Below are positions 46,575-55,796 of a DNA stretch of 64,000 nucleotides, piece by piece; positions within the stretch are counted from its first letter, which is position 1, and every line of letters starts with the position of its first letter. A model generated the notes under the pieces. The model was not told the DNA's origin. It did not search any database and saw only the letters and a list, made by a program, of their open reading frames with translations. Source of the stretch: Leucobacter sp. Psy1 (GTDB taxonomy: Bacteria > Actinomycetota > Actinomycetes > Actinomycetales > Microbacteriaceae); the NCBI RefSeq assembly GCF_020096995.1, contig NZ_CP083692.1:2542001-2606000 (forward strand), in the 5' to 3' direction. Made by a program: the position numbers and the translations under genes.

Positions 46575-49500
46575 TCACTGATCGCTGGCCGGCGGCACGA
46601 GCGTGCCGGTGCCGTACTCCTCGGTCTCCTGCTCGACGGAGCCGTAGCCGACGATGCGGGCGATCCTCAGAGCGACCTCATCCGGGTCCGCGAAGAGGTC
46701 GAAGCTCTGCACCCTGTGGTAGTGCCAACCCAAGCGACGCAGCACGGCCGGGCGGAGGCGCAGCGCCTCGCGCAGGCTCATCCCTGAGGCGAAATCGAGG
46801 TCGACCGCGATAGCGCGCTCCCCCAGAGCCGCCGCGAGCGGAATCGCGCCACGATAGTCGAGCGCGACCGTAAGCCCGAGCTTCTCGAGCCGGTCGGCCA
46901 GCTCGCCCAGCATCGGGTCCCGCTCCGCGGGCAGGTCGGGCGGCTGGATCTCGGGGTTCTCCATCGACAGCAGCTCGGCCAGTTCGATGACACCATGCTT
47001 GAGGCGGCTCTGATCCAGATCGCCGGGACGGAAGCAGCTCACGATGGTCATCGCGCGACGCGCACGGGTCATGGCGACCGCCAGCATCCGCTCGCCGCCC
47101 GGACGGCCGAGCACGCCGAAGTTCGAGAGCACGCGCCCGTGCGGTGTGCGTCCGTACCCGATCGAGAAGATCACGCGATCGCGACTCTGCGCGGTCGCCT
47201 GTTCGAGGGTCAGCACCGTGAACGGCTCCGCACGGTCGCCGAGGAGGAACTCTCGGTACTCCGGGAAGCGCGAGAAGGTCTGGAGCACCGCCTGATAGAC
47301 CCGCACCGCGTGCTTCGCACTCGCCGTAATGACCATGAGGGACTCAGACGGACGATCGGCCGCGTGCCTGAGCACGAGTTGCACCACCCGCTCGACCTCG
47401 GCGTCGGTACTCTCGACCGCTCCGGTGTGCTGATCGGGCAGCCCCTGACCGCCGCGGACGAACTCGTGCGTAATGCTCGAGTGCCCGAGGAACGTGCCGG
47501 CCCACGGAAGCGAGGTGATCTCGCCGTCGTAGAAGCGGGAGTTGACGAGGTTCGTGAGATCCTCGCCGCCGGCGCGGTAGCTGCGGGTCAGCGCGAGCTC
47601 GGGCAGCACTCGGCGGAGCTTCGCGTAGGCGGATCGTCGGTGCAGATCCTCAGCGGGCTCGGCGTCGACCGTCGACTCGTCCTGCGGACTCGTCACGGCG
47701 ATCTGGAACGGCGAGGGGGTCTGCGTCACGGTGTCGCCGAAGGCGACGACCTGCTCGGCGCGCCGGATCGCGCCGACGTTCTCGACGAACGTCGTCGCCC
47801 CAGCGTCCACCAGGAGGACGGCGTCGAAACGCATGTCGGCGGGAAGCTGCGCCACCTCGTACGGCGACATGGCCCACACGGGAGCGAGCACGCGCATGAG
47901 ATTCGGCGCGCGATGCGCGAGCAGGTCGACCGTCGCGTTGCCCGAGCGGAGGGCGTCGCGCAGGGCCAGCGCTTCCTGCTTGTCGTCGAGCACGGCCACT
48001 CGCCAGGCGTCGGCCAGCTGCGCCGAGAGCAGGCTGCCGTTCGCGCCGGCGTGGGCGTCATCAACCAACCGGAAATCGGCCTCGAGACGTTCGATCACGC
48101 CTGTGTTGGCACTGAGCAGCGCCTGGTTCGTCTGAAGCATCCGCTCGAGAGCCGACTGCCACCAGGCAAGTTCGAGCTCGCCCGAGACCCGCTCCGCCGG
48201 CACGTGGCGGGCGGACAGGTCGTCGAGCAGCGGTTCGAGGTGCGCTTCACGGAGCCGCTCGACAATGGCGGTTCGCTCCTGGATGTTCTGCAGCACTTCG
48301 GATTCCCGAGCGAGGTCAGTCGTGCGCCGCGCCAGCGCGGAGAGCGAGAGATTCTTCATCCGACGCGAGTCCGCCGAGACGTTCAGCACACGGTCGAGCT
48401 CGTCGAGATCGTGGTACGCCTTCTGGAACGCCGTTACGACGTCGGCGATGCCCACCGGCACCTCGGGGCGAGCCCCGACCACCGTGGTGTACCGCTGCCA
48501 CAGCACCCGCTGCTGCTGGATCTGCACGAGCCGCTCGTACATGTCCGCAACGTGGACGCCCGGCCGCACGTACTCGCGGGCGAGCTTCTTCAGGCGACGG
48601 CGATTCGCGTTCGACATCTCCTCGCCCCCGCGCGGAGCGTGCGCGGCGATGACCTCGTTCAGCGACCGGTCGTACACCTCGGGAACGAACCGGTCGAGCG
48701 TCTCACGGACGCCCATGAGCAGGCGCAGGTACACGCCGAGCTCCGAGATCGTCTCGTACGGACGCATGGAGGTCTGCTCGATCACGTCATTCGCGATCGA
48801 CACGAGACGCGGCAGCTGCGACTCCGCGAGATCGACCGCGAGCGCATAGGCGGCCTTCGCCTCCTCGGTCGTCGAGAAGCTCACGCCGTACCAGGGCGAA
48901 TCCTCGGGCCCGAACTGGAACTGCCCGAGCCGCGCGACCTCCGTCAGCTGCTCGGCGACCGCCGAACGGTCGAGCGTGAGATGCCCCAGGGCGTGATCGT
49001 CGAACCGCACCGTGGTCGACGGGGCATCCTCGGAGAGCACGAGACGCGTGAGCTCGCGCAGCGCTTCCGTCGGCGAGACACCGTAGCGCTCGTCCGGACG
49101 ATCCATCGCCTGCTGGTAGTCGAGCAGCACCTTTCGGAGCCGGACCAGCGCGTCGTCGACATCCCGCATCTGCTCGGCCTGCGCCGCCTCGTTCCGGCCG
49201 ATCGCTTCGACGAGGTGTCGTCGCAGCAGACGCGGGGTGACCGAGAGACCGCGCAGACCGACTCGCGTGAGCCGGTGCGAGATGCCGTCGAGCGTGGCCC
49301 GCCGCGGCGAGACCACCAGCACCCGCTTGCCCGCACGCACGAGCCCGCCGATGGCGTTCACCACCGTCTGCGTACCGCCGGTCCCCGGCAGCGTGCGCAC
49401 GACGAGGGAGTGCCCCGCCTCGATCTGGGCGATCACGTCGTCTTGCTCAGCGTCTGCGTCGTAGAGGTTCCGATCCGTGTCCGTCGACCGCGTGTTCGGG

Positions 49501-50537
49501 TCGGGTGCGGTCACCGGTCGGTAGGAGGATCGCAGCTGCTTGCGCGCTCCCTCATCGCCGCAGACGGCTCGAAGCACCGTCGTGTCGAGGTCGCGAGCGT
49601 CCTCAAGCGTGCGCTGAGCGATGCTGTGGAACGTGGAAACCACGAGACGCGGCTGCACCGTGAAACCGGGGACGCCCGCGGCCATCTGACGGAGACGGTC
49701 GATCACCGGCTGCGGCTTGAAGACGCCCTCGGACTGAGAGAGCTCGACGAGCATCCGCGAGTCGACTCGGATGCCGAACTGCCGACGCAGCGCGGCCACA
49801 AGTTCGGGGTTCACCGTCGGGTGTTGCTTCAGCTTGAGTTCGAAGTCCCGGCCGTACCGCCGGATCGCCAGGGGGCGAAGCAGTACGGGGGCGCAGAAGT
49901 CCTCGCCCTCGAAGCTCCACTTCGCCATGCCGATCGCGAGGTGCACCGTCTCGAGGCCGCGCACCGAGCGCATCTCGATCGACTTGTCGGTGACGCGTCC
50001 AGCTGCGAAGCGCGCCTGCCGCAGCGCCAGGTCGTCACGGATCAGGGCAGAGAGGTGAATCTTCTGCCCCGTGATGAACTGCGGAAGCCCGCCAGGGTGC
50101 GTCGTCGAGAGCTCGATGCGATTCGCGGGTCCATCATCGAAGAAGAGCAGCGGGCTGCGCCCGCCCAGCTGAGCCAACTCCGCGCGCCACCGCGCGAACT
50201 CGACCTCGAACGCTGCGGTGTGGTCGTCTGGTCCTTCGCTGCTCGGCGTAGCCGACTCACCGGAGCGGGCGGACCCGCCGGCCGCACGCGCAGGCTCGTC
50301 CGCGCGTGACGACTCCACCGATGCTCCCGAGGGGGTATCTGCCCCGTCTGTACCACCGGCCGACCCGTCGAACGGGGCGACGGGACGCGTCGGCTGAGCC
50401 GCCGTCTCGTTCATGTCCTCAGCGTCGATGCCGGATCCCGACTGGCTCGCAGATACGGCGGAAGCGCCCGCTGACGGGGCGTCGTTCTCGCCGCTCGTCT
50501 TTCCGCCGGACCGCCGGCGTCGCTCCACACTCCACAC
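46575..50537 (-). CDS. Giant superfamily-1 helicase-like protein with degenerate ATPase motifs
   Basis: A 1320-aa protein related to the large DNA2/NAM7-type (UvrD-superfamily) helicases with a C-terminal nuclease-like domain. A Ser/Gly/Glu-rich disordered start (1-110) is followed by a conserved N-terminal domain, motor half 1 (from about 370), a helical insert, motor half 2 (about 1000-1190) and a Vsr/DUF559-like end (about 1215-1310, LRRLGWHYHRVQSFDLFADP). Motor motifs are altered: LPGTGGTQT replaces PGTGKT (the Walker A lysine is Gly), and LLVDAGAT replaces a DEAS-type Walker B (Glu is Ala). RSYR, the GERMLAVAMTRARR motif and GD remain. ATP hydrolysis seems unlikely. GTG 50537 has TAGGGT seven bases upstream. 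Role unknown. Confidence 0.82.
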   Translation of the reverse strand: MWSVERRRRSGGKTSGENDAPSAGASAVSASQSGSGIDAEDMNETAAQPTRPVAPFDGSAGGTDGADTPSGASVESSRADEPARAAGGSARSGESATPSSEGPDDHTAAFEVEFARWRAELAQLGGRSPLLFFDDGPANRIELSTTHPGGLPQFITGQKIHLSALIRDDLALRQARFAAGRVTDKSIEMRSVRGLETVHLAIGMAKWSFEGEDFCAPVLLRPLAIRRYGRDFELKLKQHPTVNPELVAALRRQFGIRVDSRMLVELSQSEGVFKPQPVIDRLRQMAAGVPGFTVQPRLVVSTFHSIAQRTLEDARDLDTTVLRAVCGDEGARKQLRSSYRPVTAPDPNTRSTDTDRNLYDADAEQDDVIAQIEAGHSLVVRTLPGTGGTQTVVNAIGGLVRAGKRVLVVSPRRATLDGISHRLTRVGLRGLSVTPRLLRRHLVEAIGRNEAAQAEQMRDVDDALVRLRKVLLDYQQAMDRPDERYGVSPTEALRELTRLVLSEDAPSTTVRFDDHALGHLTLDRSAVAEQLTEVARLGQFQFGPEDSPWYGVSFSTTEEAKAAYALAVDLAESQLPRLVSIANDVIEQTSMRPYETISELGVYLRLLMGVRETLDRFVPEVYDRSLNEVIAAHAPRGGEEMSNANRRRLKKLAREYVRPGVHVADMYERLVQIQQQRVLWQRYTTVVGARPEVPVGIADVVTAFQKAYHDLDELDRVLNVSADSRRMKNLSLSALARRTTDLARESEVLQNIQERTAIVERLREAHLEPLLDDLSARHVPAERVSGELELAWWQSALERMLQTNQALLSANTGVIERLEADFRLVDDAHAGANGSLLSAQLADAWRVAVLDDKQEALALRDALRSGNATVDLLAHRAPNLMRVLAPVWAMSPYEVAQLPADMRFDAVLLVDAGATTFVENVGAIRRAEQVVAFGDTVTQTPSPFQIAVTSPQDESTVDAEPAEDLHRRSAYAKLRRVLPELALTRSYRAGGEDLTNLVNSRFYDGEITSLPWAGTFLGHSSITHEFVRGGQGLPDQHTGAVESTDAEVERVVQLVLRHAADRPSESLMVITASAKHAVRVYQAVLQTFSRFPEYREFLLGDRAEPFTVLTLEQATAQSRDRVIFSIGYGRTPHGRVLSNFGVLGRPGGERMLAVAMTRARRAMTIVSCFRPGDLDQSRLKHGVIELAELLSMENPEIQPPDLPAERDPMLGELADRLEKLGLTVALDYRGAIPLAAALGERAIAVDLDFASGMSLREALRLRPAVLRRLGWHYHRVQSFDLFADPDEVALRIARIVGYGSVEQETEEYGTGTLVPPASDQ

Positions 50538-50579
50538 ATCGCCAACCCTAAGCGGTGGCTCTGAAATTCACCCGAACCG

Positions 50580-51935
50580 CTACGGAGTTTCGCGCGCTTC
50601 GCCGCCGCCTGTGACCACAGGATCCGCGAGTGCGGGTTCCCCGCCCCCGCGCAGCCGAGCCACGACGCTCATACCGTGATAGACGACGATCGCGGCGATC
50701 GTGCCGAGCGCGATCCCGTTGAAGACCACGGTGCCGAGTTCGAGCACGAAGTCCGCGATGCCGACGATCAGCGCGACCGCGGCCGTGAACTGGTTCACCG
50801 GCTTGCTGAAATCGACCCGGTTGTCGATCCAGATCTTCACACCGATGAGGCCGATGAGGCCGTAGAGCGCGACCGTGACACCGGCCAGGACTCCCGCGGG
50901 AATCGTATTGATGAGCGCGCCGATCTTCGGCGAGAAGCTGAGTAGGACCGCGATGGCACCCGCCACCCAGTACGCCGCCGTCGAGTACACGCGAGTCGCG
51001 GCCATGACGCCGATGTTCTCGCCGTAGGTCGTCGTTCCCGACCCGCCGCCGAAGCCTGCGAGAATCGTCGACACTCCATCCGCGAGCAGCGCCCGCCCGG
51101 TCACGGGGTCGAGGTCGCGGTCGATCATGAGCCCGACGCTCTTCACGTGTCCCACGTTCTCGGCGATCAGCACGAGCACCACCGGCAGGAAGGCGGGGAG
51201 CAGACCCCACAGCGTCGGGTCGGCGAACGGGTTGCCGACGGCGTGGAAGGCGGGCAGGCCGACCCAGGCGGCATCGCGCACCGGCGCGAAGTCAACCTCC
51301 CCCATGCCGACTGCGGCGACGTAGCCGACCACCACGCCGAGCACGATCGACAGGCGTCCGATGAGCCCGCGGAAGAGCACCGTGATGAGCAGCATCGCAC
51401 CGAGGGTGACGAGCGCCACCCAGCCCGAGAGCTCGGTCGCGTTCCAGTTGTTCTTCACCGCGGGGGCGAGGTTGAACCCGATGAGGGCAACGATCGCACC
51501 CATCACGACGGGCGGCATGAGCGCGTTGATCCACCCCGTGCCCCACTTGTTCACGATGATCCCCACAAGCGCCATGAGCACGCCGATCGAGAGGATGCCG
51601 AACGAGGCGCGCGCGAGCCCTTCGGGGCCGCCATCGGCGCCGGCCGTCGCAGCGGTGATCGGAGCGATGAACGCGAACGATGAGCCCAGGTAGCTCGGCA
51701 GACGGTTGCCGGTGATCAGCAGGAACAGCAGCGTCCCGAGGCCTGAGAAGAACAGTGTCGCTGTCGGGCTGAACCCGGTGATGAGCGGCACGAGGAACGT
51801 CGCCCCGAACATCGCCACCACGTGCTGCGATCCGAAACCGATCGTGCGGGGCCAGGCCATCCGCTCCTCAGGAAGGACGATCGCGTCCGGTGCGACCCGT
51901 TTCCCGTCTCCGTGCAGCTTCCAGGGCAGGCCCAT
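50580..51935 (-). CDS. uraA: Uracil permease (NCS2 family)
   Basis: Proton symporter for uracil or a close base. The 451-aa membrane protein has about fourteen segments and the NCS2 motif AENVGHVKSVG and, more tellingly, GGGSGTTTYGENIGVMAATRVYS, which is typical of uracil permeases of the UraA group rather than xanthine carriers. The C-terminus is a short polar tail. It lies 42 bases upstream of the helicase-like gene start on the same strand. Confidence 0.9.
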   Translation of the reverse strand: MGLPWKLHGDGKRVAPDAIVLPEERMAWPRTIGFGSQHVVAMFGATFLVPLITGFSPTATLFFSGLGTLLFLLITGNRLPSYLGSSFAFIAPITAATAGADGGPEGLARASFGILSIGVLMALVGIIVNKWGTGWINALMPPVVMGAIVALIGFNLAPAVKNNWNATELSGWVALVTLGAMLLITVLFRGLIGRLSIVLGVVVGYVAAVGMGEVDFAPVRDAAWVGLPAFHAVGNPFADPTLWGLLPAFLPVVLVLIAENVGHVKSVGLMIDRDLDPVTGRALLADGVSTILAGFGGGSGTTTYGENIGVMAATRVYSTAAYWVAGAIAVLLSFSPKIGALINTIPAGVLAGVTVALYGLIGLIGVKIWIDNRVDFSKPVNQFTAAVALIVGIADFVLELGTVVFNGIALGTIAAIVVYHGMSVVARLRGGGEPALADPVVTGGGEARETP

Positions 51936-52014
51936 GTGGTTCTCCTCGTGATCATGCGGCCGCCACCGGGTGCCGCGCAGCCAACGTCAGAGTCTAGTCC
52001 CCCGCCGCCGGAGC

Positions 52015-53355
52015 CTATTCCCCCGCGAAGAACGCCGCGGTTACCCGTGCGAGTCCGTGAAGGTCGTCCACGTGTGCGAGTTCACGCGCCGAATGCATCG
52101 ACAGCAGCGGAACGCCGACGTCTACTGTGCGAATACCGAGACGCGTGGCAGTGAGCGGGCCGATCGTGGACCCGCAGGGCACCGTGTTGTTCGAGACGAA
52201 CTCCTGCCCGGAGACGCCCGATGCGTCGCACAGGCGTCGCCACAGCGCCGCACCGTGAGCGTCGGTCGCATACCGCTGGTTCGCATTGATCTTGAGGATC
52301 GGCCCGGCACCGGGGCGCGGTCGCACCCTCGGATCGTGCTTCTCCGGATAGTTGGGGTGGGCCGCGTGACCGGCATCCGCCGACAAGCACCAGGAGGCGG
52401 CATGCGCACGTGCTCCGGCGTCGACGGCTTCGCGCGCGTCGAGCCCTGAGGTGAGTCCGGATCGGAGCCGGGCGAGCACGTCCGCGAGCAGCGGTCCGCT
52501 TGCACCCGACCGAGTCTCGGAACCGAGTTCTTCGTGGTCGAAGGCTGCGAGCACCGCGACGGTCCCGGCAGCGGGTTCAGTCGCCGTCAGGGCGACGAGG
52601 CCTGCGACCATCGAACTCAGGTTGTCCAGGCGTCCCGAGGCGAGGAGTTCGCGGTTCGCGCCGATCCTCGCGGGCGGCTGGGTATCGCTCAACCGGACAT
52701 CTATTCCGGCGATGTCGATGGCGGAGACTCCGGCCCCGCGTGCGAGCAGCTCCACGATGGAGGGCGTGTCGATGCCGTTCACGTCGGGGGCTGCGACACC
52801 GATGATGGGCTGCACATGCCGCTGCCGGTCCAGCGTGAGGCCGGAGTTCACTTCACGGTCGAGGTGAATCGCGAGCTGCGGAATGCGGGCGACCGCCCCC
52901 GTCCGCGTGAGGTGCTCAGTTCCGTCGGTCGTGACCAGGCGCCCCGCGAACTCGAGGTCCCGGTCGAGCCAGGAGTTCAGCAGCGGGCCTCCGTAGATCT
53001 CGACCCCCGCCTGCGCCCATCCCTCGGCGCTGAAGTCCGGCTGCGGTTTCAGCACGAACCCGGGTGAGTCGGTGTGGCACCCGAGCACCCGCACGGGACT
53101 CTCCGGGGTCAGTTCGGCACCCGCTCGCCAAGCGATCAGCGCACCGTCGCGAATGATGAAGGCGCCATCGCCCGGGGCCAACGCAGGCCACGAAGCACCC
53201 TCGTCGAGGTAGGTGAACCCCGAAGCGACGAGCACCTCGGCGGCCGTGAGCACCGCGTGATAGGAGCTGGGCGAGGCTTCAACGAAGCCGGAGAGGAAGG
53301 CGGCGTAGTCGCCTCGATCTTCGAGTGCGAACGTCGATTCGCTGCGGGTACTCAC
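52015..53355 (-). CDS. M18 family aminopeptidase
   Basis: A 446-aa zinc aminopeptidase (aspartyl aminopeptidase group, ApeB-like) that removes N-terminal residues from peptides in the cytoplasm. Metal ligands are visible: His in LGCHTDSPG, Asp in SGRLDNLSS, the Glu pair in FDHEELGSE, Asp in LSADAGHA, and the final His in LLSMHSAREL. It overlaps the otsAB stop by four bases (ATGA on the minus strand). Confidence 0.92.
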   Translation of the reverse strand: MSTRSESTFALEDRGDYAAFLSGFVEASPSSYHAVLTAAEVLVASGFTYLDEGASWPALAPGDGAFIIRDGALIAWRAGAELTPESPVRVLGCHTDSPGFVLKPQPDFSAEGWAQAGVEIYGGPLLNSWLDRDLEFAGRLVTTDGTEHLTRTGAVARIPQLAIHLDREVNSGLTLDRQRHVQPIIGVAAPDVNGIDTPSIVELLARGAGVSAIDIAGIDVRLSDTQPPARIGANRELLASGRLDNLSSMVAGLVALTATEPAAGTVAVLAAFDHEELGSETRSGASGPLLADVLARLRSGLTSGLDAREAVDAGARAHAASWCLSADAGHAAHPNYPEKHDPRVRPRPGAGPILKINANQRYATDAHGAALWRRLCDASGVSGQEFVSNNTVPCGSTIGPLTATRLGIRTVDVGVPLLSMHSARELAHVDDLHGLARVTAAFFAGE

Positions 53356-55757
53356 TCGGCGGCCTCCTGCCTGGACACTGTCAGTGTGCCCGTCGCGGTC
53401 TCCTCGATCACGGTGGAGTCGGATCCGGACCCGATCGTCACGCCCGTGCGCAGTTCGGCGAGTCGGGCGAGGATCGCGGCAACGCCCTCGGGATCATCGA
53501 CACGGTACTCGGCCACAGACTCCGCAGACCCGACGCGCACCCCGAGGTCTCCTGGTCCGAGCGTGCGGAGCGCATCCTCATCGGTGACGTCGTCTCCGAT
53601 GAACAGGACGGGCGCTTCCGGGAGGGCCTCCCTGATCTGTCGCAGCACCGTCCCCTTGTCGGCGGCGCGGACCGAGAACTCGAGCACCTGCTTCCCGCTC
53701 CGCGTACGCACCTTGGGCCCCTTGGGGTCCAGCGTCTTCACTTCAGCGAGCAGATCGAGCAGGAGGCGCTCCGCCGCCTGCGGGTCCTCCGCCTGACGCA
53801 CGTGCACGGCGCTGCCGAGCGGTTTCTCCTCGAGCCACGCCCCGGGAACGGAACGCACACGACGGGAGAGCAGAGCACGCAGATAGTCGAGCTGCTGCCG
53901 CTCGGCCGCCGAGGGGGGCGCCGGTTTGACCGCGTCGGGAAGTCCGATGAGCTCAGCACCGTGGGATCCCGCGACGACGCGTCCGTCGGTCCGGATCCCG
54001 GTCGCCGCGAGGCTCTCCACCGCGCGGCCCGAGATCAGTGCGACGGTGACGCCGGGCGATTCCTGCAGCACCGAGAGCGCCTGCTCGGCACGGTGGAGGA
54101 TGCGTGCATCTTCGGGGCGCGAGACGATCGGAGCGAGCGTTCCGTCGAAGTCGCAGGCGATGGTGAGCTGCTGTTCGGCGGCGAGCCGTCGGAGCACGGC
54201 ATCGATACCTGCGGGCAGGAAGATCGGCGTCGTGAGCGTCTGGCTCTCGCCATCCTCCTCCCCCGCACTGAGCTCCGCGCGGCTCTCGGCGGCGGTCTCG
54301 ACCGCACGAAGGAAGGCCTCCGACCAGCGGGCCACGTTGTTGCGGAAGACGACGCGCCGCATGGCGCGCATGCGCTGCCGCTGCTCGGCCTCGGGCATGC
54401 GGAGCGCCGTCGTGAACGCCGCTTTCATCCCGTCGATGTCGTGCGGGTTCACGAGGAGCGCGCGCCGCAGCTCGTCGGCCGCGCCCGCGAATTCGCTGAG
54501 CACGAGCACACCCTGTTCGTCGGTGCGACAGGCGGCGTACTCCTTGGCGACGAGGTTCATGCCGTCCCTGAGCGCGGTCACCGCGAGCACATCGGCGGCG
54601 ACGTAGAGCGCGGCCATCTCCACACGCGGGTAGCCGCGATGCAGGTACGTCACCGGACTGTGGGCGATGGTGCCGAAGTCGCCGTTGATACGACTGACGG
54701 TCACCTCGATCTCGTTGCGGAGCTGCTGGTACGCCTCGACGCGCTCCCGGCTCGGGCTGGCGACCTGGATGAGCGTGACATCTCCCGCACCGAAATTGCC
54801 GTCGCGCAGCAGCTCGGAGAAGGCCTTCAGGCGGTGACGGATGCCCTTCGTGTAGTCGAGGCGGTCGACACCGAGGATGATCTTGTCGGGGTTTCCGAGT
54901 TCTTGACGGATCTCACGAGCTCGCTGCTGCACCTCTTCGGACTGTGCGAGCTCGGCAAACGACTGCGCGTCGATCGAGATCGGGAACTCCTGTGCGAGCA
55001 CCCGCCGTTCGGGCAGCGCCCGCTTGCCGCCCTCGGCCGGCCGCTCGGGCAGCATGATCATGTTGCCGTTCGAGGGGTCGCCGACATAGCGCCGCACTGC
55101 CGACCGGAAGTTCGCGGCGTCCGCGACGCGCTGGAAGCCGATGACATCGGCGCCGAGCAAGCCGTTCAGCACCTGCTTGCGCCAAGGCAGCTGTCCGAAG
55201 AGACCGTTCGAGGGGAACGGGATGTGGAGGAAGAACGCGATAACCAGGTCGGGGCGCATCTCACGGAGCATGCCTGGTACGAGCTGCAGCTGGTAGTCGT
55301 GCACCCAGACCGTGGCACCCTTCGCGGCAACCTTCGCGGCGGCTTCCGCGAACCGGCGATTCACGCTCACATACCGGTCCCACCACTCACGGTGGTAGCC
55401 GGGAGGCGAGATCACGTCGTGGTAGAGCGGCCAGATGGTGTCATTGGAGAAGCCCTCGTAGTACTCCGCGAACTCCACGGCGTCGAGGGCAATGGGGCGC
55501 AGGTCGGTGTCACCGATGCGGAACGGCTCGAGTTCTTCGTCGATGCTGCCCGGCCACCCGACCCAGACGCAGCCCAGGTCGCGCACGACGGGTTCCATTG
55601 CGGTGACGAGGCCGCCGGGCGAAGTACGCCACGCCACGGAACCGTCCGCCTGGGTCACCCGGTCGACGGGCAGGCGGTTCGAGACCACCACGAAGTCGTG
55701 CTTGCCGCTGCGAGGCGCCTCAGCACCCGATTCGGTGGCGGATGTGTCCTGGCTCAT
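53352..55757 (-). CDS. otsA: Bifunctional trehalose-6-phosphate synthase/phosphatase (OtsA-OtsB fusion)
   Basis: Makes trehalose, an osmoprotectant, from UDP-glucose and glucose-6-phosphate in two steps within one chain. The N-terminal GT20 domain (about 20-490) has VVVSNRLPV, WPLYHDV, VWVHDYQLQLVP, HIPFPS, LGVDRLDYTKGI and ALRDGMNLVAKEY. A linker leads to the HAD phosphatase (about 545-790) with DFDGTLAPIVSRP, ISGRA and FIGDDVTDEDA. The 801-aa fused form is known from some bacteria but OtsA and OtsB are usually separate. GalU supplies UDP-glucose. Confidence 0.93.
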   Translation of the reverse strand: MSQDTSATESGAEAPRSGKHDFVVVSNRLPVDRVTQADGSVAWRTSPGGLVTAMEPVVRDLGCVWVGWPGSIDEELEPFRIGDTDLRPIALDAVEFAEYYEGFSNDTIWPLYHDVISPPGYHREWWDRYVSVNRRFAEAAAKVAAKGATVWVHDYQLQLVPGMLREMRPDLVIAFFLHIPFPSNGLFGQLPWRKQVLNGLLGADVIGFQRVADAANFRSAVRRYVGDPSNGNMIMLPERPAEGGKRALPERRVLAQEFPISIDAQSFAELAQSEEVQQRAREIRQELGNPDKIILGVDRLDYTKGIRHRLKAFSELLRDGNFGAGDVTLIQVASPSRERVEAYQQLRNEIEVTVSRINGDFGTIAHSPVTYLHRGYPRVEMAALYVAADVLAVTALRDGMNLVAKEYAACRTDEQGVLVLSEFAGAADELRRALLVNPHDIDGMKAAFTTALRMPEAEQRQRMRAMRRVVFRNNVARWSEAFLRAVETAAESRAELSAGEEDGESQTLTTPIFLPAGIDAVLRRLAAEQQLTIACDFDGTLAPIVSRPEDARILHRAEQALSVLQESPGVTVALISGRAVESLAATGIRTDGRVVAGSHGAELIGLPDAVKPAPPSAAERQQLDYLRALLSRRVRSVPGAWLEEKPLGSAVHVRQAEDPQAAERLLLDLLAEVKTLDPKGPKVRTRSGKQVLEFSVRAADKGTVLRQIREALPEAPVLFIGDDVTDEDALRTLGPGDLGVRVGSAESVAEYRVDDPEGVAAILARLAELRTGVTIGSGSDSTVIEETATGTLTVSRQEAAE

Positions 55758-55796
55758 CGTTCCCTCCTCGCAGCGGCGCAGCGCGCCCCTCTCGCC

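Noticed and set aside
46995-50309. A long plus-strand frame antisense to the helicase-like gene
   Set aside because: No motif or signal; the minus-strand protein has recognisable helicase motifs and a plausible start.
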